This document shows, in pieces, positions 9,118 through 18,697 of a stretch of DNA of 64,000 bases. Location of the stretch: contig NZ_KE384531.1 in assembly GCF_000426505.1 (NCBI RefSeq), positions 62,001-126,000 on the forward strand, given 5' to 3'. Both the position numbers and the translations under genes were made by a program. How positions within the stretch are numbered: the first letter of the stretch is position 1; each line of letters opens with the position of its first letter. The stretch comes from Nisaea denitrificans DSM 18348 (GTDB lineage Bacteria; Pseudomonadota; Alphaproteobacteria; Thalassobaculales; Thalassobaculaceae). The notes below the pieces were generated by a model. That model was not told the DNA's origin. It made no database searches and worked only from the letters and a program-made list of their open reading frames with translations.

Positions 9118-9594
9118 ATGATATTGGATTTTAAACCGGACAGACGTTTCGCGCAGGCGGAGCCGTTGTCCCCGGTATTACGGGATCTGAGAGTCTATTG
9201 GGACTTCTCCCGTGCTCAGCTGACCCTTCCACTTTCCGAGAACCTGTTTATCTCCGATCTTGTCGACGAGATGCCCTATGTGCTGCTCGTCTATGGAGAA
9301 AATTCCAGATTTCAGGTTGAGTTCGCGGGGGATACCGCCAGCGGTTTGCTGGGCGGGACCCCGATCGGCGCGACAACCGAGCCTGACGGCGGTTTGCCGG
9401 GCGAACTCACCCGCTGTATTCTCGCCGCAGCAAAGAGCCAGGAACCGGCTTCGGGTTCCATAGGCGAAATGCAGATCCTTTGCCTGCCATTCAGCGGAGA
9501 ATTCGGCGCGGTCGATGTCGTTCTGGTCGGTCTGGTCAGTGCCGACAACGAGGCAGTCCGCACTGGCGGGACGGTTATTTCACTCGTTCGCTAG
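9118..9594 (+). CDS. Small PAS-like protein of unknown function
   Basis: 158 aa from ATG 9118, which has a strong ribosome site (GGAGGGG at 9108-9114); an upstream ATG at 9094 lacks one. The pattern LRDLRVYWDFSRAQLTLPLSEN, then PYVLLVYGENSRFQVEFAGDTASGLLG and a C-terminal SGEFGAVDVVLVGLVS strand resembles the single-domain PAS-like regulators abundant in Rhodospirillales, but the match is by shape only. No effector domain or membrane segment is present. It is convergent with secA, which ends 34 bp away. Confidence 0.55.
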   Translation: MILDFKPDRRFAQAEPLSPVLRDLRVYWDFSRAQLTLPLSENLFISDLVDEMPYVLLVYGENSRFQVEFAGDTASGLLGGTPIGATTEPDGGLPGELTRCILAAAKSQEPASGSIGEMQILCLPFSGEFGAVDVVLVGLVSADNEAVRTGGTVISLVR

Positions 9595-9627
9595 GCCGTA
9601 TGATGCTTTTCCGCTTCTGCCGCACGC

Positions 9628-12348
9628 TCAGAGTTTACCGTGGCATTGCTTGAATTTTTTGCCAGATCCACAGGGGCATGTAGCATTCCGCTGAACCTTG
9701 CCCCAGGTCGACGGGTCCTGTGGGTCGACGCTGACCGCACTTTGCCGGGACCGGACCATGGTTTCCCCGTCCGCTGAATCGCCTTCTGCGCCTTTGGCAA
9801 GGGCAGGATCTTCACGGCCCTCATGCATTTCCGCTGAGGCACGCTCCGCCGCCATGCGCGCTTCCATTTCCTCGGGTGTCGCCTGAATGCGGATCTCCAG
9901 ATGGGAGAGCACACCACAGACAGTCTCGCGCAGACCGGTCAGCATGCCGTCAAACAGATTGAAGGCTTCGCGCTTGTATTCGTTCAGCGGGTCCTTCTGG
10001 GCATAGGCACGCAGATTGATGCCCTGGCGCAGATGATCGAGCGATAGCAGGTGCTCTTTCCACTGCTGGTCCAGGATCTGCAGGAGCAGGCTTTTTTCCG
10101 CCATGCGCAGGACTTCGGGGCCGTAATTCGCGGCCTTCTCGGCCATCGCACGGTCCGATGCCTTGGTGATCCGCTCGAGGATCTCCTGATCGGCGATGCC
10201 TTCTTCCGCTGCCCATTCGGTCACGGGAAGGTCGAGCGCAAGCAGTCGCAGGCATTCCTCGTGCAGGGCCGGGATATCCCATTGTTCGGAATAGGCGCCT
10301 TCCGGAATGCAACGGGCCACCAAATTTTCGATCACCTCGTGCCGCATGTCGGCGACGGTCGCGGCGATTTCCTCGGCGCGCATGATGTCCTTGCGCTGCT
10401 CGAAGATCACCTTTCGCTGATCGTTCATGACGTCGTCGTATTTCAGCAGCTGCTTGCGGATGTCGAAGTTACGGGCTTCGACTTTCTGCTGGGCTTTCTC
10501 GAGGGCCTTGTTGATCCAGCTATGGACGATCGCCTCGCCCTTCTCCAGGCCGAGACGCTGTAGCATGCCGTCCATGCGCTCGGAGCCGAAGATCCGCATC
10601 AGGTCGTCTTCGAGGGACAGGAAGAACTTGGAGGCGCCCGGATCTCCCTGACGGCCGGAACGGCCACGGAGCTGGTTGTCGATGCGCCGGCTTTCATGTC
10701 GCTCGGTACCGATGACATAGAGGCCGCCGGCCTCCAGAACTTTTTTCCTCGCCACCTCGACCTCGGCTCGGATAGCCTCGACCTTTGCTGGATCGGCGTC
10801 TTCACCGAGCTCCAGCGCGATCCGCATGTCGGCGTTGCCGCCGAGCTGAATGTCGGTGCCGCGGCCCGCCATGTTCGTGGCGATGGTGATTGCGCCCGGC
10901 TGACCGGCCTGGGCGACAATTGTTGCCTCCTGTTCGTGGAAGCGGGCATTCAGGACCTTGTGCTCGATCCGGCGCTTGTGCATCAGGCCGGAGAGCAACT
11001 CCGACTTCTCGATGGAGACGGTGCCGACCAGCACCGGCTGACCCTTTTCGCGGCATTCCGCGATGGTGTCGATGATGGCGTCCCACTTCTCCTCGGCCGT
11101 GCGATAGACCTCGTCGTCATAGTCTTTCCGCGCGATAGGAACATTGGTTGGCATCTCGACGACTTCGAGATTGTAGATTTCAGCGAACTCGGCAGCCTCG
11201 GTCATGGCCGTGCCGGTCATGCCGCCCAGCTTCGGATAGAGGCGGAAATAGTTCTGGAAGGTGATCGAGGCCAGCGTCTGGTTCTCGTTCTGGATGGTCA
11301 CCTGTTCCTTGGCTTCAAGCGCCTGATGCAGTCCCTCGGAATAGCGTCTGCCTTCCATCGCCCGGCCGGTGAACTCATCGATGATGACGACCTTGTCGTC
11401 TTTGACGATGTAATCCGTGTCCTTGGCGAAAAGATGGTGCGCGCGGAGCGCCTGGTTGGCGTGGTGCACCAGCGAGATGTTGTTGATGTCGTACAACCCG
11501 CCTTCTTCCAGCATGCCGGCGTTGCTCAGCAGCTCCTCGATATGTTCCTGCCCGGCCTCGGTGAAGGCGACGGTGCGCTGCTTCTCGTCTTTTTCGTAAT
11601 CTTCCGGAACCAGCCCGGGGATCACGGTGTTCATGGCTGTGTAGGTGGCTGAACTGTCCTCGGCCGGGCCGGAGATGATCAGCGGAGTCCGCGCCTCATC
11701 GACCAGGATCGAGTCAACTTCATCGACAATGGCGAAATTGAAGTCGCGCTGGACCATGTCCTCCAGACGGAACTTCATGTTGTCGCGCAGATAGTCGAAG
11801 CCGAATTCGTTGTTGGTGCCGTAGGTCACGTCGGACTCGTAGGCGGCCTTGCGCTCGGCGTCGTTGAGGCCATGCACGATGCAGCCGGTTGACAGGCCGA
11901 GGAAGTTATAGATCTGGCTCATCCAGCCGGCGTCGCGTTTAGCAAGGTAGTCGTTCACGGTAACAACGTGGACTCCCTTGCCCTCGATGGCGTTCAGATA
12001 GACGGCGAGAGTGGCGACAAGGGTCTTGCCCTCACCGGTCTTCATCTCCGCGATCCGGCCCTGATGCAGCACCAGGCCGCCGAGCAGCTGAACATCGAAA
12101 TGCCTCTGACCGAGCGTCCGCTTCGCCGCTTCGCGAACAGTCGCGAAGGCTTCGGGCAGAATGTCGTCGAGACTTTCCCCGTCGTTCAGACGCTGCCGGA
12201 ATGCATCAGTCTTGCCTGCAATAGCCGTATCGTCGAGCGCCGAAATTTCGGGCTCCAGCGCGTTGATCGCGTCGACGGTTTTTTGCAGACGTTTGAGTAT
12301 CCGCTCGTTTTCCGAGCCGAAGATGGCCTTGGCGAGTGCGCCGAACAT
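9628..12348 (-). CDS. secA: Preprotein translocase ATPase SecA
   Basis: 906 aa from ATG 12348 ([20 protein letters not shown]), preceded by AGAGGT; an upstream alternative adds 23 atypical residues. SecA drives Sec-dependent export at the SecYEG channel. Visible are the Walker A motif [20 protein letters not shown], the DEAD-box-like [47 protein letters not shown] and [20 protein letters not shown]. The C-terminus ends in the SEC-C zinc-binding motif [16 protein letters not shown], which contacts SecB and lipids. Intact and standard length. In related genomes it lies beside ppiC; here about 4 kb of accessory genes intervene. Confidence 0.98.
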   Translation of the reverse strand: MFGALAKAIFGSENERILKRLQKTVDAINALEPEISALDDTAIAGKTDAFRQRLNDGESLDDILPEAFATVREAAKRTLGQRHFDVQLLGGLVLHQGRIAEMKTGEGKTLVATLAVYLNAIEGKGVHVVTVNDYLAKRDAGWMSQIYNFLGLSTGCIVHGLNDAERKAAYESDVTYGTNNEFGFDYLRDNMKFRLEDMVQRDFNFAIVDEVDSILVDEARTPLIISGPAEDSSATYTAMNTVIPGLVPEDYEKDEKQRTVAFTEAGQEHIEELLSNAGMLEEGGLYDINNISLVHHANQALRAHHLFAKDTDYIVKDDKVVIIDEFTGRAMEGRRYSEGLHQALEAKEQVTIQNENQTLASITFQNYFRLYPKLGGMTGTAMTEAAEFAEIYNLEVVEMPTNVPIARKDYDDEVYRTAEEKWDAIIDTIAECREKGQPVLVGTVSIEKSELLSGLMHKRRIEHKVLNARFHEQEATIVAQAGQPGAITIATNMAGRGTDIQLGGNADMRIALELGEDADPAKVEAIRAEVEVARKKVLEAGGLYVIGTERHESRRIDNQLRGRSGRQGDPGASKFFLSLEDDLMRIFGSERMDGMLQRLGLEKGEAIVHSWINKALEKAQQKVEARNFDIRKQLLKYDDVMNDQRKVIFEQRKDIMRAEEIAATVADMRHEVIENLVARCIPEGAYSEQWDIPALHEECLRLLALDLPVTEWAAEEGIADQEILERITKASDRAMAEKAANYGPEVLRMAEKSLLLQILDQQWKEHLLSLDHLRQGINLRAYAQKDPLNEYKREAFNLFDGMLTGLRETVCGVLSHLEIRIQATPEEMEARMAAERASAEMHEGREDPALAKGAEGDSADGETMVRSRQSAVSVDPQDPSTWGKVQRNATCPCGSGKKFKQCHGKL

Positions 12349-12373
12349 GCCGACCTCTGATATGGAAACGGGT

Positions 12374-12392
12374 ACCCGGCTAAAAACCGGGT
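12374..12392 (-). promoter_or_regulatory. Hairpin in the secA leader
   Basis: Perfect 6 bp inverted repeat (ACCCGG and CCGGGT, loop 7 nt) that would form in the secA 5' untranslated region, about 25 nt before its start. On the transcript the loop is UUUUUAG, so it could affect secA translation. Function is inferred only from position. Confidence 0.3.
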
Positions 12393-12536
12393 GGCTGACA
12401 GATAGGGGGTCGCGCAAACTCTGTCAACGCGCCCGGTCCGGAGGAGCGCTAGGTCAGATGTGCCCGATGGCGAACGAAATGTTTTCGCGCGACAATTTAA
12501 GCGTGCCCCAACTAGTCTTCGGAACGCTCTTTTGCG

Positions 12537-13733
12537 TTAACCCCGTAAGCAATTCATGTTCTTCAGGTCATCTCCGACTTTGCATGTGAACCCGGCCGCT
12601 TCGATGGTGCGAAGTGCTGCGGCGTTTCTGGGGTCCTCAATACGAATCTCCAATCGGATCGAGCGGAGTCGGGAGTCGTTCAACGTATGTTGCATTCCCG
12701 CGATAATTTGATGTTCGGTGCCGTCGACATCGATCTTGATATGGTTGGGGAAATCGACAAGGCCTTCGGAGATAAGGTCATCAAGGCGATATCCTTGTAC
12801 CTGCTCTATGGAATTCCCGTTCTGTGCTGCATCAGTATCCGAGCCGTCGAAGGCCTGTGTCGCAGCTCCTGGATATTGACGCTGATACGATAGTGCCCCT
12901 TCTTTGGTTGTATCAGAAAGTGCTACGCGAAGCGGGGTTACCAAGTTGGTGGCGTTATTGAGGGAGATGTTTCTTTGTAATTCTGAATAATTAACGGAAT
13001 ATGGTTCGAGTGAAAACACGCGACATTTTTTCGTCTTTGCAGCAACGATCGAAAAAGATCCAATATTAGCTCCGATATCGATGAAAATATCGTCATGATT
13101 AAATGAAGAGATCAATCGTAGTAGGCCCGGCTCGTGTGCAAAAAAGTACTTAAGCCTGAAATCAATGAAATTGTTCGAAACATGGTGTTTTACAAGAGTC
13201 CCGCCAATTAAAATTTTTGCAATATTGTTTTTAATTTCAGCAGATCTTGCCGTTCCTCCAAAATTGATATTAGCGGAACGTCTGCCAAATTCCTCAGATA
13301 ATCGGGCTAAAACGTTCCATATGGGTTCTTCGTTGTCTATCATCATGCACATTGTTTTGAAAATCACACAATTCAGGAATATATTATCTGTCCATTCTGT
13401 GGAGTTGACGCCGTGCAGAGGAAGAAACCTATTTTCTACTTTATTGAATATTTCGGAAAAATCTTCCTTTGCCATGGGTTGAAGGTCCAACATTTCCTTC
13501 GCGGAGCCGACGGAATTCATCAAGCTAGCCACTAAGTCGGAAACGCGTGTGTGCAGAAATTTGCTCGACGGGAAGCGCACCAGAGCGCGATCGAGAATAT
13601 AGATTGCTTCTAATGGCCGTTTGTTTGCGATGGACGCATCGACCGTAGCAACACACTCGCTTTTTGAAGCTTGGTTCAATCGGAGTCGGTCGTGAAATTG
13701 GGCTGGCATTTCGGACAGAATCATTTGCAACAC
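12537..13733 (-). CDS. FkbM-family methyltransferase with N-terminal helical region
   Basis: 398 aa from GTG 13733 (ATG 13724 also possible; neither has a clear ribosome site). The C-terminal half is a FkbM-type methyltransferase: DDIFIDIGANIGSFSIVAA is SAM motif I, RVFSLEPYSVNYSELQRNI the second strand, and HIKIDVDGTEHQIIAGMQHT the family's hallmark IDVEG-like motif. The first 190 residues look helical and may hold TPR-like repeats. FkbM proteins O-methylate small molecules or glycans; the target is unknown. Base composition is clearly lower in GC than the surroundings, especially 12900-13700, and codon use is atypical, so recent transfer is likely. Confidence 0.85.
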   Translation of the reverse strand: MLQMILSEMPAQFHDRLRLNQASKSECVATVDASIANKRPLEAIYILDRALVRFPSSKFLHTRVSDLVASLMNSVGSAKEMLDLQPMAKEDFSEIFNKVENRFLPLHGVNSTEWTDNIFLNCVIFKTMCMMIDNEEPIWNVLARLSEEFGRRSANINFGGTARSAEIKNNIAKILIGGTLVKHHVSNNFIDFRLKYFFAHEPGLLRLISSFNHDDIFIDIGANIGSFSIVAAKTKKCRVFSLEPYSVNYSELQRNISLNNATNLVTPLRVALSDTTKEGALSYQRQYPGAATQAFDGSDTDAAQNGNSIEQVQGYRLDDLISEGLVDFPNHIKIDVDGTEHQIIAGMQHTLNDSRLRSIRLEIRIEDPRNAAALRTIEAAGFTCKVGDDLKNMNCLRG

Positions 13734-14056
13734 ATTTCAATAGTTGATGTTTAGCCAAGTTTCACCGCGCGCAAAATTAAGAGGTGCGCGACTTAATTCC
13801 GTCCCGGCTTCTTGCATGATGCCGGGACGGAACGTTTTGCGTATGTGGTCGTGCCCAGCCTCGCTCGTCTTGTATCGTAGAGAAGCAATTGACGTCAGGC
13901 CACATTGAGTACCGACATAGATGATCGGCGACTATTTCAGACAATTCTGGTGTCCAAGCTCCGCAGCCTTGCTCTGTGAATTTCCCGTTACACGCCGCTT
14001 CAACTTGGTTTAGCACTTAGATTACCGATCACCATGGCCACGGCGTGCGAGGAAAA
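13734..14056. other. Low-GC intergenic region with a 12 bp perfect inverted repeat
   Basis: About 320 bp between divergent genes. At 13797-13808 and 13821-13832 lies a perfect 12 bp inverted repeat (TTCCGTCCCGGC and its complement) with a 12 nt loop. No T-tract follows it on either strand, so it is not a standard terminator. A 79-codon reading frame on the minus strand (13777-14016) has no family features I recognise and is not called as a gene. The region shares the low GC of the FkbM gene and may be part of the same acquired block. Confidence 0.45.
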
Positions 14057-15202
14057 ATGAGACTTTCCGATTGTCATAATTTCCAGGACTTCCGCAACTT
14101 GGCCCGACGCCGTCTGCCTGGCCCGATCTTCAATTACATAGACGGGGCCGCCGATGACGAGGTGACCTACCGGCGCAATACGGAGAGTTTCGAGCGCTGC
14201 GATCTGGTGCCGAACATCCTGCGCGGGGTGGCGGATGTCGATATGTCCGTGACGGTGATGGGGCAGAAGCTCGCCATGCCGATCTATTGTTCGCCGACGG
14301 CCCTGCAGCGGCTTTTTCATCATGATGGTGAGCGGGCCGTGGCCGCGGCGGCGGCGAAGTTCGGGACCATGTTCGGGGTTTCCTCCCTCGGCACGGTCAG
14401 TCTCGAGGAATTGCGCCGCAAGCACGACAACCCGCAATGCTACCAGTTCTACTTCCACAAGGACCGGGGCCTGAACAAGGCGATGATGGAGCGGGCCAAG
14501 GAAGCAGGCATCAATGTCATGATGCTGACCGTGGACAGCATTACCGGCGGCAACCGGGAGCGCGATCTCAGGACTGGCTTCTCCATTCCCTTCCGCCTGA
14601 CCCTCGGCGGCATGCTGCAATTCGCCATAAAGCCGATGTGGGGCATCAATTACGTCACGCACGAAGCCTTCAAGCTTCCGCAGCTGGACGAGCATGTCGA
14701 TATGGGCGGCGGGGCGATGTCGATTGGACGGTATTTCACCGAAATGCTCGATCCCTCGATGACCTGGGACGATGTCGCCAAGATGGTCGAGCTCTGGGAC
14801 GGGCAGTTCTGCCTGAAGGGCGTGATGTCAGTCGAGGACGCGAAGAAGGCGGCTGATATCGGCTGCACCGGCATCGTGATCTCGAATCATGGTGGCCGGC
14901 AGCTCGACGGCTCGCGCTCTTCTTTCGATCAGCTCGACGCCATCGTGCAGGCGGTCGGCGACCGGATCGACGTCATCATGGATAGCGGCGTGCAGCGTGG
15001 CACCCATGTCCTGAAGGCACTTTCGCTCGGCGCCAAGGCGGTGGGCGGCGGACGCTTCTATCTCTATCCGCTTGCGGCGGCCGGACAGCCTGGTGTCGAG
15101 CGGGCTCTCACCCTGATGAAGGCGGAAATCGAGCGCGACATGCGTCTGATGGGCTGCAGCAGCGTCAAGGATCTGACACGGAATTCCGTGGCTTTTCGCT
15201 GA
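14057..15202 (+). CDS. lldD: FMN-dependent alpha-hydroxy-acid dehydrogenase (LldD-like)
   Basis: 381 aa from ATG 14057 (GAGGA at 14049-14053). It belongs to the family that oxidises L-2-hydroxy acids (L-lactate, glycolate, mandelate) with FMN. Seen are FNYIDGAADDEVTYRRN (substrate Tyr), MPIYCSPTALQRLFHHDGE, QFYFHKDRGLNKAMMERAKE, LTVDSITGGNRERDLRTGF, the catalytic-base motif ISNHGGRQLDGS (His278) and the phosphate-binding IMDSGVQRGTHVLKALSLGA. No quinone-docking membrane segment is obvious. No lactate transporter or lut genes are nearby, so lactate is only one possible substrate; the symbol is by family. Confidence 0.85.
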   Translation: MRLSDCHNFQDFRNLARRRLPGPIFNYIDGAADDEVTYRRNTESFERCDLVPNILRGVADVDMSVTVMGQKLAMPIYCSPTALQRLFHHDGERAVAAAAAKFGTMFGVSSLGTVSLEELRRKHDNPQCYQFYFHKDRGLNKAMMERAKEAGINVMMLTVDSITGGNRERDLRTGFSIPFRLTLGGMLQFAIKPMWGINYVTHEAFKLPQLDEHVDMGGGAMSIGRYFTEMLDPSMTWDDVAKMVELWDGQFCLKGVMSVEDAKKAADIGCTGIVISNHGGRQLDGSRSSFDQLDAIVQAVGDRIDVIMDSGVQRGTHVLKALSLGAKAVGGGRFYLYPLAAAGQPGVERALTLMKAEIERDMRLMGCSSVKDLTRNSVAFR

Positions 15203-15366
15203 GATCGGTGGGGTTGTGATGCGTTCCGTCAGGGACGCTCCGCCGCCATGAATCGTGGGGTGTCACGACGTGTTCTCGGTATGAGTGTGAATCAAGCTGC
15301 AATGCGTGTTACATTAGGCATTCATTTTAAAGAAAATCGATTTCTGGAGATGATTCGAAATTACGA

Positions 15367-15406
15367 TTAATTTAGGTTAAAATTCGTTAATGCATTTGAT
15401 GCATTA
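15367..15406 (+). promoter_or_regulatory. Phased TTAA boxes and TAATGCAT palindrome before the unknown gene
   Basis: TTAA occurs at 15367, 15377 and 15387, exactly 10 bp apart, and overlaps a perfect palindrome TAATGCAT-TTG-ATGCATTA at 15388-15406. The site ends 18 bp before the next start codon. TTAA pairs resemble CtrA boxes (TTAA-N7-TTAA), but the spacing here is N6, so this is a candidate operator only. Confidence 0.4.
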
Positions 15407-15424
15407 CCTAGAAAGGGTGAGCGC

Positions 15425-16339
15425 ATGATTGATCGGATCACCGGATACACGTCCGGGGTGATCGCGCCGACAGCAGGGCGGAGAAGCCGCCAGGTTGCTG
15501 GAGAGGCGCTCAATCAGAGAGTTTTGCCGCGCCGTGAAGAACGGCGCGACCGAAACAGTGCGAGCGATCAGGATTCCAATCATAACCGCAGGCAAAGCGA
15601 TGCGGACGAAAGCGTTGTAGAGGTCCGTCTCTCCGGTGGGGCGGGTTCCACGTCAACGTATCCGCAAGCCCGGTCGCGGTCGCCCTATGCGGCAAATCCT
15701 TATGCGAATGCGACGGCCCCGTCTTCGTCGTCGAGTTCTGACGATGTGCTGATTTCCCGGTCCACTGCGGTCCTGCTGACGGAGGATCTCAGCAGCCTGA
15801 TCCGCCGTGCGGTCACCAATGTCGGGCTGCTCGTGCATGGTCTGATGCAGGTTCCGGATAGTGCCTCCCACGATGTTGAACGGCGTTTTCATATCGCCGC
15901 GCTGAGTGCGGTGCGGTTGGGGCGGGAGCGGTATCTCCGGAAGGCTGGCAGCGCGAACAGCAATCCGCGCGGGCTGGCGTTCGAAAACATTTCGGTGCGC
16001 TATGACGGGCTGCGCGGTACGGCGACAATCGAGATCGGTGCGGCTGATTTTCTGGACCGCATCGACATGCGGGCGACCGGGGTTGTGTTCGATGTGCGCG
16101 GCAACGCCGCGGTGCATGATGCGCGTCCGGGGATTTTCGTCGATACCGGCGCACACGGAGCGGCCATCGCCAACAGGATCATCGAGACGGTCCGGCGGGA
16201 TTTGCCGCTTTTTGGCGGAAGCGATGACACAGAAGGCGCCATTGTCCTGATCCGCGCCGATAACAGCGATTTCTCGGATCACCGCGCTCCGGCAGAATGG
16301 CTGCGCTTCGATCTGATCCTGCCGTTCCGCAAGCCCTGA
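15425..16339 (+). CDS. Hypothetical protein, low-complexity N-terminus
   Basis: 304 aa from ATG 15425, with AAAGGGTGAG just upstream. I do not recognise a family. The first ~110 residues are basic and polar, Ser/Arg/Asn-rich (RREERRDRNSASDQ, TAPSSSSSSDD) and probably disordered. From about 115 a folded domain is suggested by LLTEDLSSLIRRAVTNVGLL, ISVRYDGLRGTATIEIG, GNAAVHDARPGIFVDTGAHG and LRFDLILPFRKP, alternating helix and strand. No signal peptide or membrane segment is seen. It stands alone between lldD and ppiC with an AT-rich, operator-like upstream region. Confidence 0.7.
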   Translation: MIDRITGYTSGVIAPTAGRRSRQVAGEALNQRVLPRREERRDRNSASDQDSNHNRRQSDADESVVEVRLSGGAGSTSTYPQARSRSPYAANPYANATAPSSSSSSDDVLISRSTAVLLTEDLSSLIRRAVTNVGLLVHGLMQVPDSASHDVERRFHIAALSAVRLGRERYLRKAGSANSNPRGLAFENISVRYDGLRGTATIEIGAADFLDRIDMRATGVVFDVRGNAAVHDARPGIFVDTGAHGAAIANRIIETVRRDLPLFGGSDDTEGAIVLIRADNSDFSDHRAPAEWLRFDLILPFRKP

Positions 16340-16500
16340 TATTCAGCCGCCGTTACCCGCGCATTTGTCATATTGCAGGCCGCAAACGCGTCTTGCCGCT
16401 CCCTGGTCGATCTGATAGGGCTGCTCGTCGCGCGGAAGCCGGGCTCCCGCGTTATTTCAAGAACAAAGCGCGGGCCGAAGGTCCGGTGAAAGGCGCCTTA

Positions 16501-17433
16501 ATGAAACATCTCCGCTTCCGGTCAGCCCTGTGTGTCCCGGCTTTGCGTTTCTCGTTGACGGCACTGCTTCCAGTCCTGGCCCTGAGCGCGATCCTGTCGG
16601 CCTTCCCAGCGGCCGCACAGACCACAAATGCCGCGCCCCAAACCAAACCGGCCGAGCAGGTAGCGATCGATCCTGCGACCACCGTCGTTGCGACCGTTGG
16701 CGGCGAGCCGATTTTTCTTTCGGAAATCCTTCAGCAGATCCAGCAGCTGCCGCAGCAGTATCAGCAGGCGCCGATGGAGCAGATCTATCCGCCGATGCTG
16801 GACCGGGCGATTGATTCGCGCCTGATCGCGGAAGCGGCGCGCAAAGCGGGGATTCAGGACCGGGACGAGGTCAAAGTGCGGGTGAAACGGGCTGAAACCG
16901 ACATCATCTCCGAGGTCTATATGACCGATATTGTGAAGGATGCGGTGGACGAGGACGCGTTACGCAAGCGCTACGAAGAGACGATCAAGGGTGATGCCGA
17001 TGCAGGCGAAGAAGTCAAAGCCCGCCATATTCTGGTCGCCAAAGAAGACGATGCGAAAGCCATTATCGAAGAGCTGAAGAAAGGCGCCGATTTCGCCAAG
17101 CTCGCAGCTGAGAAATCCACCGGACCGTCCGGTTCCAGCGGTGGCGATCTCGGTTACTTCACGGCCGATGCCATGGTCCCGGCGTTCTCCGAGGCGGCCT
17201 TTGCCATGAAGGCGGGTGAATTCACGCAAACGCCGGTGAAGACCCAGTTCGGCTGGCATGTCATCAAGGTTGAAGACCGGCGCGCCGTGCAGCCGCCGAG
17301 CTTCGAGCAGGTGCAGCCCCAGCTGGCGCAGGACATGACCCGCGAAATCCTGACCAAGGCGGTCGAGGAACTTCGCTCTGGTGTTGATATCAAGCGTTTC
17401 GGGCCGGACGGCTCCGAACTTCAGACGAAATAG
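16501..17433 (+). CDS. Periplasmic PpiC-type peptidyl-prolyl isomerase
   Basis: 310 aa from ATG 16501; a longer frame from 16297 overlaps the previous gene and lacks a signal peptide. The N-terminus is a Sec signal (basic start, ALLPVLALSAILSAFPAAAQ, cleavage after AAAQ). A SurA/PrsA-like N-domain (VATVGGEPIFLSEILQQIQQ) is followed by a parvulin domain at about 175-270: VKARHILVAKEDDAKAIIEE, GGDLGYFTADAMVPAFSEAA and TQFGWHVIKVEDRR. It should assist folding of exported proteins, which fits its place near secA. argJ begins 20 bp downstream, so the two may be co-transcribed. Confidence 0.92.
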   Translation: MKHLRFRSALCVPALRFSLTALLPVLALSAILSAFPAAAQTTNAAPQTKPAEQVAIDPATTVVATVGGEPIFLSEILQQIQQLPQQYQQAPMEQIYPPMLDRAIDSRLIAEAARKAGIQDRDEVKVRVKRAETDIISEVYMTDIVKDAVDEDALRKRYEETIKGDADAGEEVKARHILVAKEDDAKAIIEELKKGADFAKLAAEKSTGPSGSSGGDLGYFTADAMVPAFSEAAFAMKAGEFTQTPVKTQFGWHVIKVEDRRAVQPPSFEQVQPQLAQDMTREILTKAVEELRSGVDIKRFGPDGSELQTK

Positions 17434-17453
17434 TCTTTCACAGGACCCCGACC

Positions 17454-18686
17454 ATGACCGACCAGGTTTCGCCGCTCGCTCCTGCCTCTTTTCCAACACT
17501 TCCGGCAATTGCCGGCGTGCGTACCGCAACGGTCTTGTCCGGGATCAAATACAAGAACCGGGACGACGTGCTGGTTGCCGAGCTTGCGCCCGGAACCACC
17601 GTCGCCGGAACGCTGACCCGTTCCACGACACCGGGCGCGCCCGTGACCTGGTGCAGGGACATCCTTGCCAAAGGCAGTGGGCGCGGGCTTGTCGTCAATG
17701 CCGGCAACGCCAATGTCTTCACCGGCGCCATTGGTGATGCATCGGTGCGGGAAACCGCGTCTGCGGCGGCGGGTGTGCTCGGCTGTGCGCCGGATGAGGT
17801 ATTTATCGCCTCGACCGGGGTGATCGGCGAAATCCTGCCGCATGACAAGATCATCGCCAAACTGCCGGATGCGAAATCCAAGCTGACCGAAGGTGGCTGG
17901 GACGCGGCGGCCGGCGCGATCCGCACGACGGATACCTTTGCGAAGGGCGCCAGTGCCACGGCCGAGATCGACGGCAAGACGGTAACCATCGCCGGTATCG
18001 CAAAGGGCTCCGGCATGGTGCAGCCGAATATGGCCACGATGCTGAGCTTCGTCTTTACCGACGCGGCGGTTCCGGCGGCAATCCTGCAGGAAATTCTTTC
18101 TCCGGTTGTCGACAGGACCTTCAATTCCATCACCGTCGACAGCGATACATCGACCAGCGACACGCTGTTGCTGTTCGCGACCGGTTCTGCCGGGAATGCG
18201 GCTCCGGCCTCGGCGTCGGAGCCGGCACTTGATGGCTTCAAGCAGGCCCTGGAATCGGTCCTGCGCGAGCTGGCCCTGCTCGTGGTGCGAGACGGTGAGG
18301 GCGCGCAGAAGCTGATTGAGGTGCGCGTTACCGGCGCTGTCTCCGATGACTCCGCGCGCAAGATCGCGCTCTCGATTGCCAATTCACCGCTGGTGAAGAC
18401 GGCCATCGCGGGCGAGGACGCGAACTGGGGACGAGTGGTCATGGCCGTCGGCAAGTCCGAACAGCCGATCGATGTCTCCAGGATCAGTATCGGCTTCGGC
18501 GGTGTCGATATTGCCGTCGATGGCAAGCGGAACCCGAATTATGACGAAGCGCCGGTAGCCGCCCATCTGAAGGGGCAGGAAATCGGCATTGACGTTTGCG
18601 TCGGTGCCGGAGACGGTACCGCGACCGTCTGGACCTGTGACTTGACCCACGGCTATATCAGCATCAACGCGGATTACCGGAGCTAG
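17454..18686 (+). CDS. argJ: Glutamate N-acetyltransferase / amino-acid acetyltransferase ArgJ
   Basis: 410 aa. ArgJ recycles the acetyl group from N-acetylornithine to glutamate, and the bifunctional form also uses acetyl-CoA. It is self-cleaving: the family's conserved KGSGMVQPNMATMLSFVFTD places the nucleophilic Thr at residue 195 after Ala194. Other conserved blocks are VVNAGNANVFTG, FIASTGVIGEILP, NSITVDSDTSTSDTLLLFAT and GEDANWGRVVMAVGKS. It is intact and of usual length. Mono- versus bifunctional activity cannot be decided here. Followed closely by a GNAT and mutT. Confidence 0.97.
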   Translation: MTDQVSPLAPASFPTLPAIAGVRTATVLSGIKYKNRDDVLVAELAPGTTVAGTLTRSTTPGAPVTWCRDILAKGSGRGLVVNAGNANVFTGAIGDASVRETASAAAGVLGCAPDEVFIASTGVIGEILPHDKIIAKLPDAKSKLTEGGWDAAAGAIRTTDTFAKGASATAEIDGKTVTIAGIAKGSGMVQPNMATMLSFVFTDAAVPAAILQEILSPVVDRTFNSITVDSDTSTSDTLLLFATGSAGNAAPASASEPALDGFKQALESVLRELALLVVRDGEGAQKLIEVRVTGAVSDDSARKIALSIANSPLVKTAIAGEDANWGRVVMAVGKSEQPIDVSRISIGFGGVDIAVDGKRNPNYDEAPVAAHLKGQEIGIDVCVGAGDGTATVWTCDLTHGYISINADYRS

Positions 18687-18697
18687 GGTTCCGTCCG

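Noticed and set aside
13777-14016. 79-codon minus-strand frame between the FkbM and dehydrogenase genes.
   Set aside because: No family features, no clear SD, and its end runs through the 12 bp inverted repeat.
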